64,000 nt of DNA from Paenibacillus_I sp035510375 (GCF_035510375.1 NZ_DATKHG010000023.1), one strand, 5' to 3'. Shown: positions 53,630-63,157, numbered from the stretch's first letter. Notes: generated by a model from the letters alone, not told the origin. Program-made: numbers and translations.

Positions 53630-53830
53630 ATGACTGATCAGGTTCGTATCGAGCCGAGGGGTGAAAAGTTTGCCGTAGTGCTGCATCACGGCGGATCGAC
53701 GCAGGAAATGGATGTGCGCGACACGTATCGAGATGCGGAAAATTTTGCTTTTTATGTGGCGCGCCGCGTCAAGCTGGATGTTTATTTCCTGGGGCAAATC
53801 ATCGACGGAAGGAAGGGTCAGACATGGTGA
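53630..53830 (+). CDS. Small hypothetical protein
   Basis: A 66-residue soluble protein (RIEPRGEKFAVVLHHGG, NFAFYVARRVKLDVYFLGQI). ATG preceded by GAAAGGA. It overlaps the next gene by seven bases. No family recognised. Confidence 0.6.
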   Translation: MTDQVRIEPRGEKFAVVLHHGGSTQEMDVRDTYRDAENFAFYVARRVKLDVYFLGQIIDGRKGQTW

Positions 53831-54021
53831 GAGTGCCTAAAAACGTATTGGAAGGACTGGAGGCGGTACGCCGGTTAGGGCCGGTCAACATGCTGGATCG
53901 TCCGGGTGTAGTTTATTGGGCGGATAAACTTGGGTTTTCAGAAACGTCACAATGGATTCGGGACAATCCGAAAAAGTATGCGGAAGGCGTATTTACCGGA
54001 TTTGAGGCCGAATCGTCATAA
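53824..54021 (+). CDS. DUF5049-like small protein
   Basis: A 65-residue protein. VPKNVLEGLEAVRRLGPVNM and the later YAEGVFTGF pattern match the DUF5049 family, often found near phage and mobile-element DNA-modification genes. Function unknown. GGAAGG lies ahead of ATG. Confidence 0.65.
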   Translation: MVRVPKNVLEGLEAVRRLGPVNMLDRPGVVYWADKLGFSETSQWIRDNPKKYAEGVFTGFEAESS

Positions 54022-54062
54022 ATATCCGACGCCATCGGCCGATTGGAAGGGAGGCGGTTGTC

Positions 54063-55631
54063 TTGCAAGTGGTTTTGTTTCGTCCCCATCAACGCCAGCG
54101 GCAAGCTTGGGTCGATCGGCTGCGACAATCGGGTTACGACATCAAATTTGTTCATGACCCGGAGCGGATGACCGAGGAGACGGATTTTATCGTCATTGAT
54201 ACGGCGGTCGGGAAATGGAAGGACTATGTCCGGCTGCTTAAGGGACGGGGAGCGCCCATTGTATTGCTGGTGGACAGCGATGCGCAGTTATCGGAGATTG
54301 AGATCGCTTCGCTTGGAGCAGTCGGAGCGGTGATGCAGGAGGAGGAGACGGACCGCGTCTTTGCCAAATTCAAGCGCCCGAAAGAAAGCGGTCTGACGAA
54401 TCGGCCAGAAGCCGAAACGCTGGCTGCGTTTCCACAGTACGGGAGATCGCTGGTGTTGGCGGCGGAAGAGTCTTTTTCGATGGAACCGCAACAGGCAGAT
54501 TTGATTCGTAAACGGGAGAAAGAGTCAGAATCAACGGCCGCCGACCTGGAAAGCGAACAGGGGATTCAGCGTGAAAAGACAATGGGCAGTACGCTTTCAC
54601 AGCGAAAAGAAGCAAGGCAGAGATCAGCGGAACGTTTTTCCACAAAGAACATTTCTGAAATTCATGAAGATTCCGCCCTTGCTCCAAATGAGGATCCCAT
54701 GCAGGATGGCGGAATTTCAAAACCGGATCAGCCAGAAGACAGGGAGCAAGGGCTGTGGGACAACCTGGTGAAGGGACAACAAATTACAACGGACGAGGAA
54801 ACAGCGGTGACGCAAGGTGTTCCGCAGTCAACGCCGCGCTTTTTGCCTCCGAAAAGCCGGGATCTCCCATCGGTCGCGGCTGTTTATGCGGCCAAAGGCG
54901 GTGTGGGCAAAACGACGTTTCTTTTGCACTTGGCTGCGGTATTGGCAAAGGAAGAACGCCGGGTTTGCGTTCTTGATCTGGATCTGATGCACGGAACGGT
55001 AGCTTCTATGCTGCAAATCCAACCGAACAAAACGATCGTCGATCTGGTTCGCCGGATCGATGATCCGAAAGCGAGCCGAGCCTGTCTTCTCCAAACGAAG
55101 ATGGGCTTTTCCATTGTCGCCGCGCCTTTGCAACCTGGAGCGTACCGGATACAGCGGGAACAGCTCTTGGCAATCCTGCGATTCTTGAAAGAGGAAACGG
55201 ACATCGTGCTGATCGATACGCCTGTCCATTTCGACGGCCTAATCAAGTTAGCCTTGGAGCAGACAGAGCAGTTACTCCTGATGACAACCGATGAACCGGC
55301 CAGCATGGAGAGCCTTGTGCGCATGAAGCCGCTGCTCAGCAGCCTTCGGCCGACGCCAGAGACTTACACGGTTTGGACCCGACTTACGGAACAGCCGCCA
55401 AAGGAGCAGTGTCGTGAGAACATACCGTGGCCGGTGATTTTGGAATTGCCGGAAGATCCAACGATCGGCAAGGCGGCTCGGAGCGGACAATTGATCGCAA
55501 GTTCGCCTTGCAGTCCGTATCGCCTGCGGGTGAAACAGTTTGCGGATCGATGGCTGGGTATGGAGCCGGAACGGTCCGGCTACAAACGGAACCTGTTGAT
55601 GCGGTTGCTGTCCAACCGGAAGTCCATATGA
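54063..55631 (+). CDS. TadZ/CpaE-like ATPase
   Basis: A 522-residue protein that would position the pilus machine. Residues 1-100 form a receiver-like domain without the usual phospho-acceptor. About 105-265 is a charged linker. About 275-515 is a ParA/MinD-type ATPase with the full deviant Walker A KGGVGKTT near residue 282, then LDLDLMHGTVASML and IVLIDTPVHF. TadZ proteins have this domain order. TTG start with GGGAGGCGG. First gene of the pilus cassette. Confidence 0.85.
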   Translation: MQVVLFRPHQRQRQAWVDRLRQSGYDIKFVHDPERMTEETDFIVIDTAVGKWKDYVRLLKGRGAPIVLLVDSDAQLSEIEIASLGAVGAVMQEEETDRVFAKFKRPKESGLTNRPEAETLAAFPQYGRSLVLAAEESFSMEPQQADLIRKREKESESTAADLESEQGIQREKTMGSTLSQRKEARQRSAERFSTKNISEIHEDSALAPNEDPMQDGGISKPDQPEDREQGLWDNLVKGQQITTDEETAVTQGVPQSTPRFLPPKSRDLPSVAAVYAAKGGVGKTTFLLHLAAVLAKEERRVCVLDLDLMHGTVASMLQIQPNKTIVDLVRRIDDPKASRACLLQTKMGFSIVAAPLQPGAYRIQREQLLAILRFLKEETDIVLIDTPVHFDGLIKLALEQTEQLLLMTTDEPASMESLVRMKPLLSSLRPTPETYTVWTRLTEQPPKEQCRENIPWPVILELPEDPTIGKAARSGQLIASSPCSPYRLRVKQFADRWLGMEPERSGYKRNLLMRLLSNRKSI

Positions 55632-55657
55632 AAACAATATGAGAGGCGGTGAAAGAC

Positions 55658-55888
55658 ATGAAAGTGCTCGAAGCGGAAGCAGCCCGCCCCATGAACGCAA
55701 GAGGCGGCTTGTATGTTCTGATCGAAGGGACGCAAGAGGAGATTTATAAGGGGACGTCGGATCGTCTGGCGGTTGAGACCGCCAACCGTCTCGGTTGGAA
55801 GGGCGACGGTCAAGCGACCATCGGCATCCCGACACGGGAAGGCGTCGACCTGTACACGCGCGCGTACTGGTTTCACGAAAAGCGATAA
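55658..55888 (+). CDS. Small hypothetical protein
   Basis: A 76-residue soluble protein (GLYVLIEGTQEEIYKGTSDR, TIGIPTREGVDLYTRAYWF). ATG 55658 follows GAGGCGG; GTG 55649 is possible. Placed between the TadZ-like and CpaB-like genes. No known family. Confidence 0.55.
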   Translation: MKVLEAEAARPMNARGGLYVLIEGTQEEIYKGTSDRLAVETANRLGWKGDGQATIGIPTREGVDLYTRAYWFHEKR

Positions 55889-55927
55889 GTCGCTTTTTGA
55901 TAAACAGAAGGGAGAATGATTGAGGCC

Positions 55928-57052
55928 ATGATCAGCCGAAAACAGAAACGAATCATTTTTGCAGCCATTGTTGGAGGACTGCTGTTGCTCCTGTTTGCGC
56001 TGGCTCTTGTTTTGTATTTTCAAGCGAAGCAAGCCAGCTTTCAACAACAGCTCCAGTCCGAATACGAAGCGAAGATCAAGAAATCGGAGACGATGGAACA
56101 GGCCGCAAAAACAAGGATTTTGGCGGCCGCTCGGAGCATTCCATCCGGAACGACCCTTCAGGCGGAGGATGTGAAGGCGGTGGAGGTGCCCGCCGATCAG
56201 GCGTCTTCCGGGAGTCTCAAGGAATCAAGCGCGGCGGTCGGCAAAATCACCAAGATCGATTTGCAGCCGAACACCCCGCTCGTTGCTTCGATGCTGTTTG
56301 AAGACATGCCGATTGCGAGAGATATACGGATGCAAGAATTTAATGTCATACAGTTGCCTTCGAATCTGCAAAAAGGACAATTTGTCGATGTTCGGATCAA
56401 CTTCCCGACCGGAGAGGATTTTATCGTCCTTAGTAAAAAGAAAGTCCGGGAACTGTCCGGCACGATCGTTTGGTACGAAATGAACGAAACCGAAATCATG
56501 AGGGCTTCCAGCGCCATTATCGACGCCTATTTGCAAGGAGCCAAGCTGTATGCGCTGACCTATGTCGATCCGGGATTGCAGGAAGCGGCGGTTGCCAACT
56601 ATCCGTCCAACCCGAAGGTACTGGATTTAATGCAACGAGATCCGAACATTTTGGAAGAAGCGAAAACCGCACTCGCCCGAGGGCTCCGTACAACGCTCGA
56701 CAACAACCTGAAAGCGATGAGCGACACGGACAAAATGCGGGTAACAAGTGGAAGTGTCACCGTTCAGCAGCAACTGCAAAACGAACGCATTACGACGAAG
56801 CAGAATAATGAGTTCCGGTTGAGCGCGCAGCAGCAGGTCCAGCGAACCGCCGTGGAACAACAAAGTTCAACGAACCAAACGAAACCGAATCAAAATGAGT
56901 CCGCTACTCAGCCGAGTGCGCCGGCCTTGCCCGATCCGGCAATAGAAACGCCGACACCGGCTCCGGCCCAGAAACCGGGCGATGTCAAAGAGCCGCCCAA
57001 AACGGACCGGCTTAAAGATGTGTTCAATCAACCGAAGACCGGCGGTTCATAA
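55928..57052 (+). CDS. SAF-domain pilus assembly protein (CpaB/RcpC-like)
   Basis: About 374 residues. A membrane segment at 9-32 is followed by a short coiled coil, a SAF domain at about 55-130 (ARSIPSGTTLQAEDVKAVEV, PNTPLVASML), a CpaB-type region to about 190, and a long low-complexity tail rich in Gln, Pro, Ser and Thr. CpaB/RcpC proteins support Tad pilus assembly at the cell surface. In Bacillota the tail may cross the wall. ATG 55916 has its ribosome site too close, and 55928 rather far, so the start is uncertain. Confidence 0.8.
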   Translation: MISRKQKRIIFAAIVGGLLLLLFALALVLYFQAKQASFQQQLQSEYEAKIKKSETMEQAAKTRILAAARSIPSGTTLQAEDVKAVEVPADQASSGSLKESSAAVGKITKIDLQPNTPLVASMLFEDMPIARDIRMQEFNVIQLPSNLQKGQFVDVRINFPTGEDFIVLSKKKVRELSGTIVWYEMNETEIMRASSAIIDAYLQGAKLYALTYVDPGLQEAAVANYPSNPKVLDLMQRDPNILEEAKTALARGLRTTLDNNLKAMSDTDKMRVTSGSVTVQQQLQNERITTKQNNEFRLSAQQQVQRTAVEQQSSTNQTKPNQNESATQPSAPALPDPAIETPTPAPAQKPGDVKEPPKTDRLKDVFNQPKTGGS

Positions 57053-57066
57053 GGAAGGAGGCCGAC

Positions 57067-57792
57067 ATGAAACAAATCGTTTTTTTCGGTGCGCCGGACA
57101 AAAGCCACCTTCTGCTTGTGTTGGGCAAGCTGCTGACTGCTGCGGGTCTGCGGGTGCTGCATGTCGATTCGACGATCGCACAGTCGGCGCAGGGATATCT
57201 CCCGCAGTCGGATGAACGGACGGGTGCTTTCGTGACCGAATTTGAGGGATTGGACGTCGCTGGCGGCTTTATTACGTACAACCAGTTGGATCGCTATATG
57301 AAGCAAATGGAAGGCAAGTGGCCGCATTACGATGTCATGCTGCTCGATACGGATCATGCCGAGTTTGTCAAAGGCCGGGAGTTGGAGGCGTTCGCTCATC
57401 GCGTTTGGTGCAGCAGCTTCGAAAAATTGGCGCTGCAGAAAAACGCTGAATTGATAAAGCGGCTGTGTCTGGCGGAATCCGCCGCGCAGCCGCTGCCGTT
57501 TTTCAAGCTGCTGTATCCGTTCGTGCAGACCACAATCACCGAGGCGTATATTCATTCGCACTACGAGGATGATCCTGTCCAGTGGCTGGAACCGGTATTC
57601 CGCATTCCGCTCGATGATCGGGATGTATCGGCAACAATTGATAACCAACATCACGCCCGGATCGATGTGCGAAAGCTGTCCGGGGCCTATATCCAAACGG
57701 TATTTTCCATGTCAAGGACGCTGTTCGATATGGACGGGCGAACCGTCAAAACGGCGTTGAAACAGGTCAGGAGGAATCGCCGTGGGAGTTAA
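57067..57792 (+). CDS. MinD-like protein with degenerate P-loop
   Basis: A 241-residue protein with the beta-alpha order of a ParA/MinD fold (MKQIVFFGAPDKSHLLLVLG, VLHVDSTIAQS, DVMLLDTD). The Walker A lacks the GK-S/T signature, so nucleotide hydrolysis is doubtful. It overlaps the next gene by 11 bases. Possibly an accessory partner of the TadZ-like ATPase. Confidence 0.7.
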   Translation: MKQIVFFGAPDKSHLLLVLGKLLTAAGLRVLHVDSTIAQSAQGYLPQSDERTGAFVTEFEGLDVAGGFITYNQLDRYMKQMEGKWPHYDVMLLDTDHAEFVKGRELEAFAHRVWCSSFEKLALQKNAELIKRLCLAESAAQPLPFFKLLYPFVQTTITEAYIHSHYEDDPVQWLEPVFRIPLDDRDVSATIDNQHHARIDVRKLSGAYIQTVFSMSRTLFDMDGRTVKTALKQVRRNRRGS

Positions 57793-58615
57793 CGTTGTTT
57801 TCTGGAGTCCGGTGCCGGGACAAACGGGCAACACGACGAACTTGGCGGCCGCCGCCGCGCTGCTTGGTCTTGAATGTTCCTCGCGTTTGCTGCTGTTCGG
57901 CCATTTGCAAAGCCGTCGCGCCGTTATGGAACAGGCGTTTATGAAGCGCAGAACAGAGTCGCGCGAGCCAGGTTTTGCCGCCGATTCAGGCATTGACGCA
58001 TTAGCGCGACTTGCTCAAAACGGCAAGCTGTCGCCGGAGATGATTCGGGATTACACGTTGCCGCTGCTTAAGGACCGGCTCGACCTGCTGCCGGGTTCGA
58101 ATAAGCCGGACAAAACCTTTATCCCCGGCATGAAAGAAGTGCTTCTGCCGTTGTTGGAATCAGCCAAGCGGTACTACGACCTGATTTTAATCGACGGCGG
58201 CAGCGGTACGGGATCCGGATGGACCCAGGAGCTGCTGAAAAGCGCTGATCTGGTCGTCGTCAGTTTGAATCAAAGCCGCTACGTATGGGAGCGTTTTTTT
58301 CAACAACAAGAATTACTGCTGAATGGAAAAATGCGTCTTCTCGTTGTCGGGCAGTACGATCGGCATTCCCAACATACAGCTAAAAATATCGCCCGACAGC
58401 ATAGGATGAGCGTCCCGCTCTATCCGGTTCCGCATCTTGCGGCCTTTATGGATGCTTCGCAGGAAGGCCGTGCGATTGATTTCTTGTTTCGCAACCGCAG
58501 CGCATCGCGCGATCATGAAAATCATTTTTTCATGCAATGTGTCCGGGGACTGACCGAAGCCATCATCGAACGGGCCGGAATAAACAAGCCGTTTTTCGGC
58601 GGAAAGGGGGAGTAG
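57782..58615 (+). CDS. MinD-like protein with altered Walker A
   Basis: A 277-residue protein of ParA/MinD fold (NVVFWSPVPGQTGNTTNLAA, LILIDGGSGTGS, LVVVSLNQSR). The Walker A reads PGQTGNTTN, with Asn where the catalytic Lys should be. The other loop residues remain, so it may bind but not hydrolyse nucleotide. It starts GTG inside the previous gene and ends three bases before the TadA-like gene. Confidence 0.72.
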   Translation: MGVNVVFWSPVPGQTGNTTNLAAAAALLGLECSSRLLLFGHLQSRRAVMEQAFMKRRTESREPGFAADSGIDALARLAQNGKLSPEMIRDYTLPLLKDRLDLLPGSNKPDKTFIPGMKEVLLPLLESAKRYYDLILIDGGSGTGSGWTQELLKSADLVVVSLNQSRYVWERFFQQQELLLNGKMRLLVVGQYDRHSQHTAKNIARQHRMSVPLYPVPHLAAFMDASQEGRAIDFLFRNRSASRDHENHFFMQCVRGLTEAIIERAGINKPFFGGKGE

Positions 58616-58618
58616 CGG

Positions 58619-60490
58619 ATGCTTGGTCTATTGAACGGACTGCTCATCCTTGCGCTTCTTCTGCTATCGGCCTCGCTGTTTTACTTCCGTATGAGCGGGC
58701 GCAAGTTGGAGAAGCCGCCGGAAGAGCGGATCTATTCGATCGACGCAATGACCGATTATGTCAAACAAACGCTGCATGATCTGACGAGCAGCAACCTGTA
58801 TGATCTCGGTCTATCCGAAGAGGAGTTCCGGCGTCGGAAAAACAAGCGTGCGGAACTGAAGAAGGCGCTGCGCGGATGCACGTCCGGGGATATGCGGGAC
58901 AAGGCGTATGTGAAGCAGTTTTTGGCCGACTTGCTGGTTCAAAACTGCAAATTGGATGAAACGAACATCAATCGGATTATCCCGTTCGATGATCCATACG
59001 AGCTTTCGCCGCAGGATCAATTTGAAATTTTAATGCATCAGTACAAGAAACGCTATCGTCACGATGCGCTCAGCGAACTGATTCACAAGTACAAGTTGGA
59101 CCGGCCAAAGCTCGGGATAGAGGATGGTCGCACCGAATCGTACCGGATTACGGCCGAGGAAATCCATGACATTTATAAAAAGGAAGCAAAGAGGCTGCAT
59201 TTCGAGGACAAGCTGCATATCGTGGCGCAGCGTATTTACCAGCAATACAAGGGATTTAGCGTCGTCGATGAAATACGGGATATGAAAATCGACGGCGTCT
59301 CCGGCGGCGTATCCGGTTTGCCGCCTTCCGTATGGGAGGGGGAATGGGAGTTGCAGGCCGATGCGCTGCTGCGCGAAGTTCCGAAGTCCCACGACAGCGT
59401 CTGGATTTTCTACAAAGGAAAATCCATTCATCTTAACTTCCTCTCCTTCGGTTCGGAGAACGAACTGAAGCGGGTCTGTCAGAACATCTACAAGCACAAT
59501 TATCCCGGCCAATTATCGGAAGCGAACGGCTTCAAAGTAAATGAGATGGCAGACGGCTCTCGTGTGGTTGTGCTGCGCCCCCGGTTTTCAGAATCGTGGG
59601 CGTTTTTTGTGCGAAAATTCGATGTGCAAAGCGCCACGCTGGAGCAACTCATACGGGATGATAACGCTCAGCTCCCCATTGGGTTGATTGCTTCTCTTGT
59701 CAAGGGGGCGCGGATTACCGCTGTCACCGGCGCGCAGGGGAGCGGGAAAACGACTCTGCTGATGGCGATGGTCAAATTCATTTCCGCCACGTTTACGATT
59801 CGGGTGCAGGAGATGAGCTTCGAGCTTCACTTGCGGAAAATTTACAAGGACCGCAATATCCTCAGTTTCCGCGAGACGGAAACCATCTCAGGGCAGGACG
59901 GGCTGGACATCCAGAAAAAGACGGACGGCACCGTGAATATTCTCGGCGAAGTGGCGACTGATCCGGTTGCGGCGTGGATGATCCAGATGGCGCAGGTCGC
60001 TTCGCTCTTTACGCTCTTTACCCACCATGCCAAAACGTTTCGCGATCTGGTGTACTCGCTCAGGAACTCGCTGTTGAAGACCGGCGTGTTCACAAACGAA
60101 AATGTCGCCGAACAGCAGGTAATCAGCGTCATTAATTTCGACATTCATCTCAAACGCGATGGGAACGGACATCGCTATATCGAGCGGATTACCGAATGTG
60201 TCCCGGTCGATCAGGAAATGGAGTATCCCGCTCCATACCGAGAGTGCGATAAGCTGGAAGAAAAGATGGCCGCGTTTATGAATACAGCTGTCGAATATTT
60301 CCGGCGTTCCACTGACCGAAAGTTGTACGAAGCCCGAAATGTGGTCGAGTGCCGTGACGGCCGCTATGTGGCCGTGCATCCAATATCGGAACGAAACGTG
60401 CGAGAGATGCAGGAGCATATGTCGGAAGCGGATCGTGCAGCATTTCAAGCGTTTCTGGCGGCGAATTGGGGTGAGCGGGATGGAACTTAA
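58619..60490 (+). CDS. TadA/CpaF-type secretion ATPase
   Basis: A 623-residue ATPase of the GspE/CpaF family that would drive pilus extension. An N-terminal membrane segment (about 3-22) is unusual for a TadA. Residues about 170-360 form the N-terminal domain, then Walker A GAQGSGKTT near residue 376, and ILGEVATDPVAAWMIQMAQV plus TLFTHHAKT as the Walker B and His boxes. The Walker B region lacks the usual GEVRG-EA pattern (Arg is replaced). It overlaps the next gene by 11 bases. Confidence 0.88.
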   Translation: MLGLLNGLLILALLLLSASLFYFRMSGRKLEKPPEERIYSIDAMTDYVKQTLHDLTSSNLYDLGLSEEEFRRRKNKRAELKKALRGCTSGDMRDKAYVKQFLADLLVQNCKLDETNINRIIPFDDPYELSPQDQFEILMHQYKKRYRHDALSELIHKYKLDRPKLGIEDGRTESYRITAEEIHDIYKKEAKRLHFEDKLHIVAQRIYQQYKGFSVVDEIRDMKIDGVSGGVSGLPPSVWEGEWELQADALLREVPKSHDSVWIFYKGKSIHLNFLSFGSENELKRVCQNIYKHNYPGQLSEANGFKVNEMADGSRVVVLRPRFSESWAFFVRKFDVQSATLEQLIRDDNAQLPIGLIASLVKGARITAVTGAQGSGKTTLLMAMVKFISATFTIRVQEMSFELHLRKIYKDRNILSFRETETISGQDGLDIQKKTDGTVNILGEVATDPVAAWMIQMAQVASLFTLFTHHAKTFRDLVYSLRNSLLKTGVFTNENVAEQQVISVINFDIHLKRDGNGHRYIERITECVPVDQEMEYPAPYRECDKLEEKMAAFMNTAVEYFRRSTDRKLYEARNVVECRDGRYVAVHPISERNVREMQEHMSEADRAAFQAFLAANWGERDGT

Positions 60491-62549
60491 ATTGCTGTTC
60501 TCCCTCGTGCTTGGCGGGGCGGTCGTGTTTTTCCTTGCCTCCGTCCTCCTATTCAAATGGCTGTCCCGAAAAAATACGGGCGCCGGTTCAATCCGGGAAT
60601 ACGAGGAACTTCGACTTCCCGGAAAAGCCACGAACAAGCGCGCCGTGCACAGTTTGTTGCAACGTATTTACGCGGCAAACGAACGGGTTCCTTTGCTTCG
60701 CCGATATCTTACGACCATCCGCAAGCGGCTGTCGGCGCTGCAACCGTACGACGAATGGAAGCTGCGGCTGGAGACGATCAAGATTGCGCTTGCGGCATGG
60801 GGCGTCCTGTTTGCTGCCGCCGTTCCAGTTATCCTGTTCATCCGCGACCCGATGACGCTTCTTATGATCGCAACCGGTCTCAGGGCGCTTCACGGGATGA
60901 TCGCAGACGTATTCGTTCACCGATTGGAAAACCGGCTGCTCCGCCAGCTTCGCCACTTTATGGCCGATGTGCGGCACCACTATCACCGGCACGGCATGGT
61001 GGAGGAAGCGATCTACGACGCATCAGATGCCGCGCCGTATGAAATGTCTTTGCACGGGCAGGAAGTGTACGCGGCGCTGACCGCCAGCCATCCGGAAGAA
61101 AAACTGGAGCAATATTATGAGGCTGCGCCGAATCGGTTTCTCAAAGGACTGGCCGGCATATCGCATCTGGTCAAAGAATACGGCGACAAGACGCTCCAGA
61201 ACGGGTCGCTCTACTTAAAAGCGCTCGGACGGCTGACGACCGAACTGAATCTGGACATTTTGCGACGGGAGAAGCTGAGCTTCTTGCTGCAGGGACTGAC
61301 GGCGATTGCGCTCATCCCGGTTATGTTCACGAAGCCGATTGAAAGCTGGGCGCGAAACTACTTCCCGGCGATGGACGATTTTTACGCAGGCAAGCTTGGC
61401 TGGATCACGAAAATGGTCATCTTGCTGATCATTCTCGGCTCGTATGTGCTGCTTCGCAAAATGCGGGAATTGGACGGTATATACAAAGCAAGTCGCAAGC
61501 CGTGGGAACAGAGGGCTTACGATGTTCCAGGGGTGCGGCGGGTCATCGACCGGATCGTTCCCGAACCCGGCGCGCGCGAAGCCTCCCGCAGTATCATGCT
61601 GCTCAAGGAAACGAACTCGCCGCTCCGATTGGAGTGGTTTTTTGTGCAGCGCGCGGCAATAAGCGCTCTGGCTTTTTTGATGACGCTCGGATTGTTTGTG
61701 ACGCTGCACATCGTCTCCAAACACCAACTTCTTTACGCGCCGGTTAAGCCGGACACGATGTTTGGCCGCCTATCGCCGCAGGAAGAAGCCAAAGGCAGGG
61801 AAGCGGCGGCGCTCGACCGCCGGATCATGGCGGATGTGAAAGGGGTGAAAACCAAACTCTCGGAATCGATTTTGACCGAACTGCGAAAAGACCCGCGGCT
61901 TGTACGGAACGAGGCGCAGCTTCGCGCCGCAGCAAAGCGCATCCTGAACAAAATGGATGCGGTGAGCGGCGAGTACCTGAAGTGGTGGGAGGTGATGCTC
62001 GCTTTGTTGATCGGCTGGGGCGGCTACTATGCGCCGGTCGGCGTCTTGTTGTTCCAGCGGCAGATGCGGCATATGGAGATGAAGCACGAGGTCGATCAGT
62101 TCCATTCGGTGATCGCCATGCTGTCCGAAATGGACCGGATGTCGGTGGAGCATGTACTGGAGTGGATGGAGCGGTTCGCGCTTATTTTCAAGGCGCCGAT
62201 TCAGCATTGTTTGCTTCATTATGAGCATGGCGCCGAGCAGGCGCTTGAAGATCTGAAGGAAGAAGCGCCGTTTCTTCCGTTTGTCCGCACCGTGGAGAAG
62301 CTGCAGCTGGCGGTTGAAAAAATTCCGATCCGGCAGGCATTCGATGATTTGGAATCCGAACAAGCTTTTGCCCAGGAGCAGCGCAAGCAGGATTATGAAC
62401 GGCTGATCGAAACGAAAGCGGGATGGGGGAAAATGATCGGCTTCGCGCCGATGATGTCCCTTATTTTTGGTTATCTCGTCTTTCCGCTCGTCTATGTCAG
62501 CTTGGATCAAATGTCCGTGTATTACGAGCAAATTCAGCGGATCCAGTAG
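60480..62549 (+). CDS. Fused TadB/TadC-like inner-membrane platform protein
   Basis: A 689-residue membrane protein. It has an N-terminal membrane segment (about 5-28) and then two T2SSF-like halves: one at about 155-345 with HGMVEEAIYDASDAAPYE, one at about 520-685 with MDRMSVEHVLEWMERFALIF. Each is preceded by or ends in membrane helices. Tad systems usually have two separate platform proteins of about 300 residues, so this is a fusion or a lineage-specific form. ATG 60480 overlaps the TadA gene stop. Confidence 0.82.
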   Translation: MELKLLFSLVLGGAVVFFLASVLLFKWLSRKNTGAGSIREYEELRLPGKATNKRAVHSLLQRIYAANERVPLLRRYLTTIRKRLSALQPYDEWKLRLETIKIALAAWGVLFAAAVPVILFIRDPMTLLMIATGLRALHGMIADVFVHRLENRLLRQLRHFMADVRHHYHRHGMVEEAIYDASDAAPYEMSLHGQEVYAALTASHPEEKLEQYYEAAPNRFLKGLAGISHLVKEYGDKTLQNGSLYLKALGRLTTELNLDILRREKLSFLLQGLTAIALIPVMFTKPIESWARNYFPAMDDFYAGKLGWITKMVILLIILGSYVLLRKMRELDGIYKASRKPWEQRAYDVPGVRRVIDRIVPEPGAREASRSIMLLKETNSPLRLEWFFVQRAAISALAFLMTLGLFVTLHIVSKHQLLYAPVKPDTMFGRLSPQEEAKGREAAALDRRIMADVKGVKTKLSESILTELRKDPRLVRNEAQLRAAAKRILNKMDAVSGEYLKWWEVMLALLIGWGGYYAPVGVLLFQRQMRHMEMKHEVDQFHSVIAMLSEMDRMSVEHVLEWMERFALIFKAPIQHCLLHYEHGAEQALEDLKEEAPFLPFVRTVEKLQLAVEKIPIRQAFDDLESEQAFAQEQRKQDYERLIETKAGWGKMIGFAPMMSLIFGYLVFPLVYVSLDQMSVYYEQIQRIQ

Positions 62550-62568
62550 CAACACAATGTTTAGAATC

Positions 62569-62598
62569 AGCCTTTCCTGTTGGAAGGCTATTTTTTTA
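62569..62598 (+). terminator. Intra-cassette terminator before the pilin-like genes
   Basis: AGCCTTTCC and GGAAGGCT form an eight-pair stem with a four- to five-base loop and then seven T. It lies between the platform gene and the pilin-like gene, so the latter may have its own promoter or read-through control. Confidence 0.85.
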
Positions 62599-62634
62599 TT
62601 CCCCAAAATTATTGTAAAAGGAGAGAAACGATCC

Positions 62635-63114
62635 ATGTCCAACGCACAAAAAGCACTGGTAATGGCCGCAGGCATTTTCCTCGCTATTGCCCTTATTACA
62701 CTGGCGGTTGTATTGTTCATATCCGCCCAGGATTCGACCAAAGCGGCGCAAAGCAACTTCAGCAACATTCAAACCGAGCTGTCGCAAACAGCCTTCACCG
62801 TCTATGACAATACGCTCGTTTCCGGAAGCCAGGTCGTCAACGCGCTGCGCAAGTTCAGCGATCAGGATCAATTCGGCATTCAAATCGTGACGGGGAAAAA
62901 TCCGGCGGGACAATGGTACGGCAAGGTAATCAATACGGGCGTTCCGATGGACAGCGTTACGTACGGTTCCGTTGTCGGTCCGGCCCCCGGACGGCTCGAT
63001 CAGACGATGGATGAAGCGGACATCAACTATGTCAATCCGAGCGGCAAGTTCCGGGCTCAGCTTGTGAAGGACAGCAGCAACGTGATTCGCGGCATTGTGT
63101 TCCGTCAGCAATAA
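62635..63114 (+). CDS. Pilin-like small membrane protein 1
   Basis: A 159-residue protein with a single N-terminal hydrophobic helix (about 7-31) after a short MSNAQKAL start and a soluble, glycine-rich extracellular part (SGSQVVNALRKFSDQDQFG, INTGVPMDSV). The architecture suits a pilin, although no Tad-type G-x4-EY cleavage site is evident. AAAGGAGAG lies before ATG. It is the first gene after the terminator and probably the major subunit. Confidence 0.7.
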   Translation: MSNAQKALVMAAGIFLAIALITLAVVLFISAQDSTKAAQSNFSNIQTELSQTAFTVYDNTLVSGSQVVNALRKFSDQDQFGIQIVTGKNPAGQWYGKVINTGVPMDSVTYGSVVGPAPGRLDQTMDEADINYVNPSGKFRAQLVKDSSNVIRGIVFRQQ

Positions 63115-63128
63115 GAAACAGGGTGAAT

Positions 63129-63157
63129 CTGCCCCCGCGCTTATGCGCGGCGGGCAG
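63129..63157 (+). other. GC-rich hairpin between pilin-like genes
   Basis: CTGCCCCCGCGC and GCGCGGCGGGCAG pair with one bulge around TTAT. No T run follows, so it probably stabilises the upstream message rather than terminating. Confidence 0.65.
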
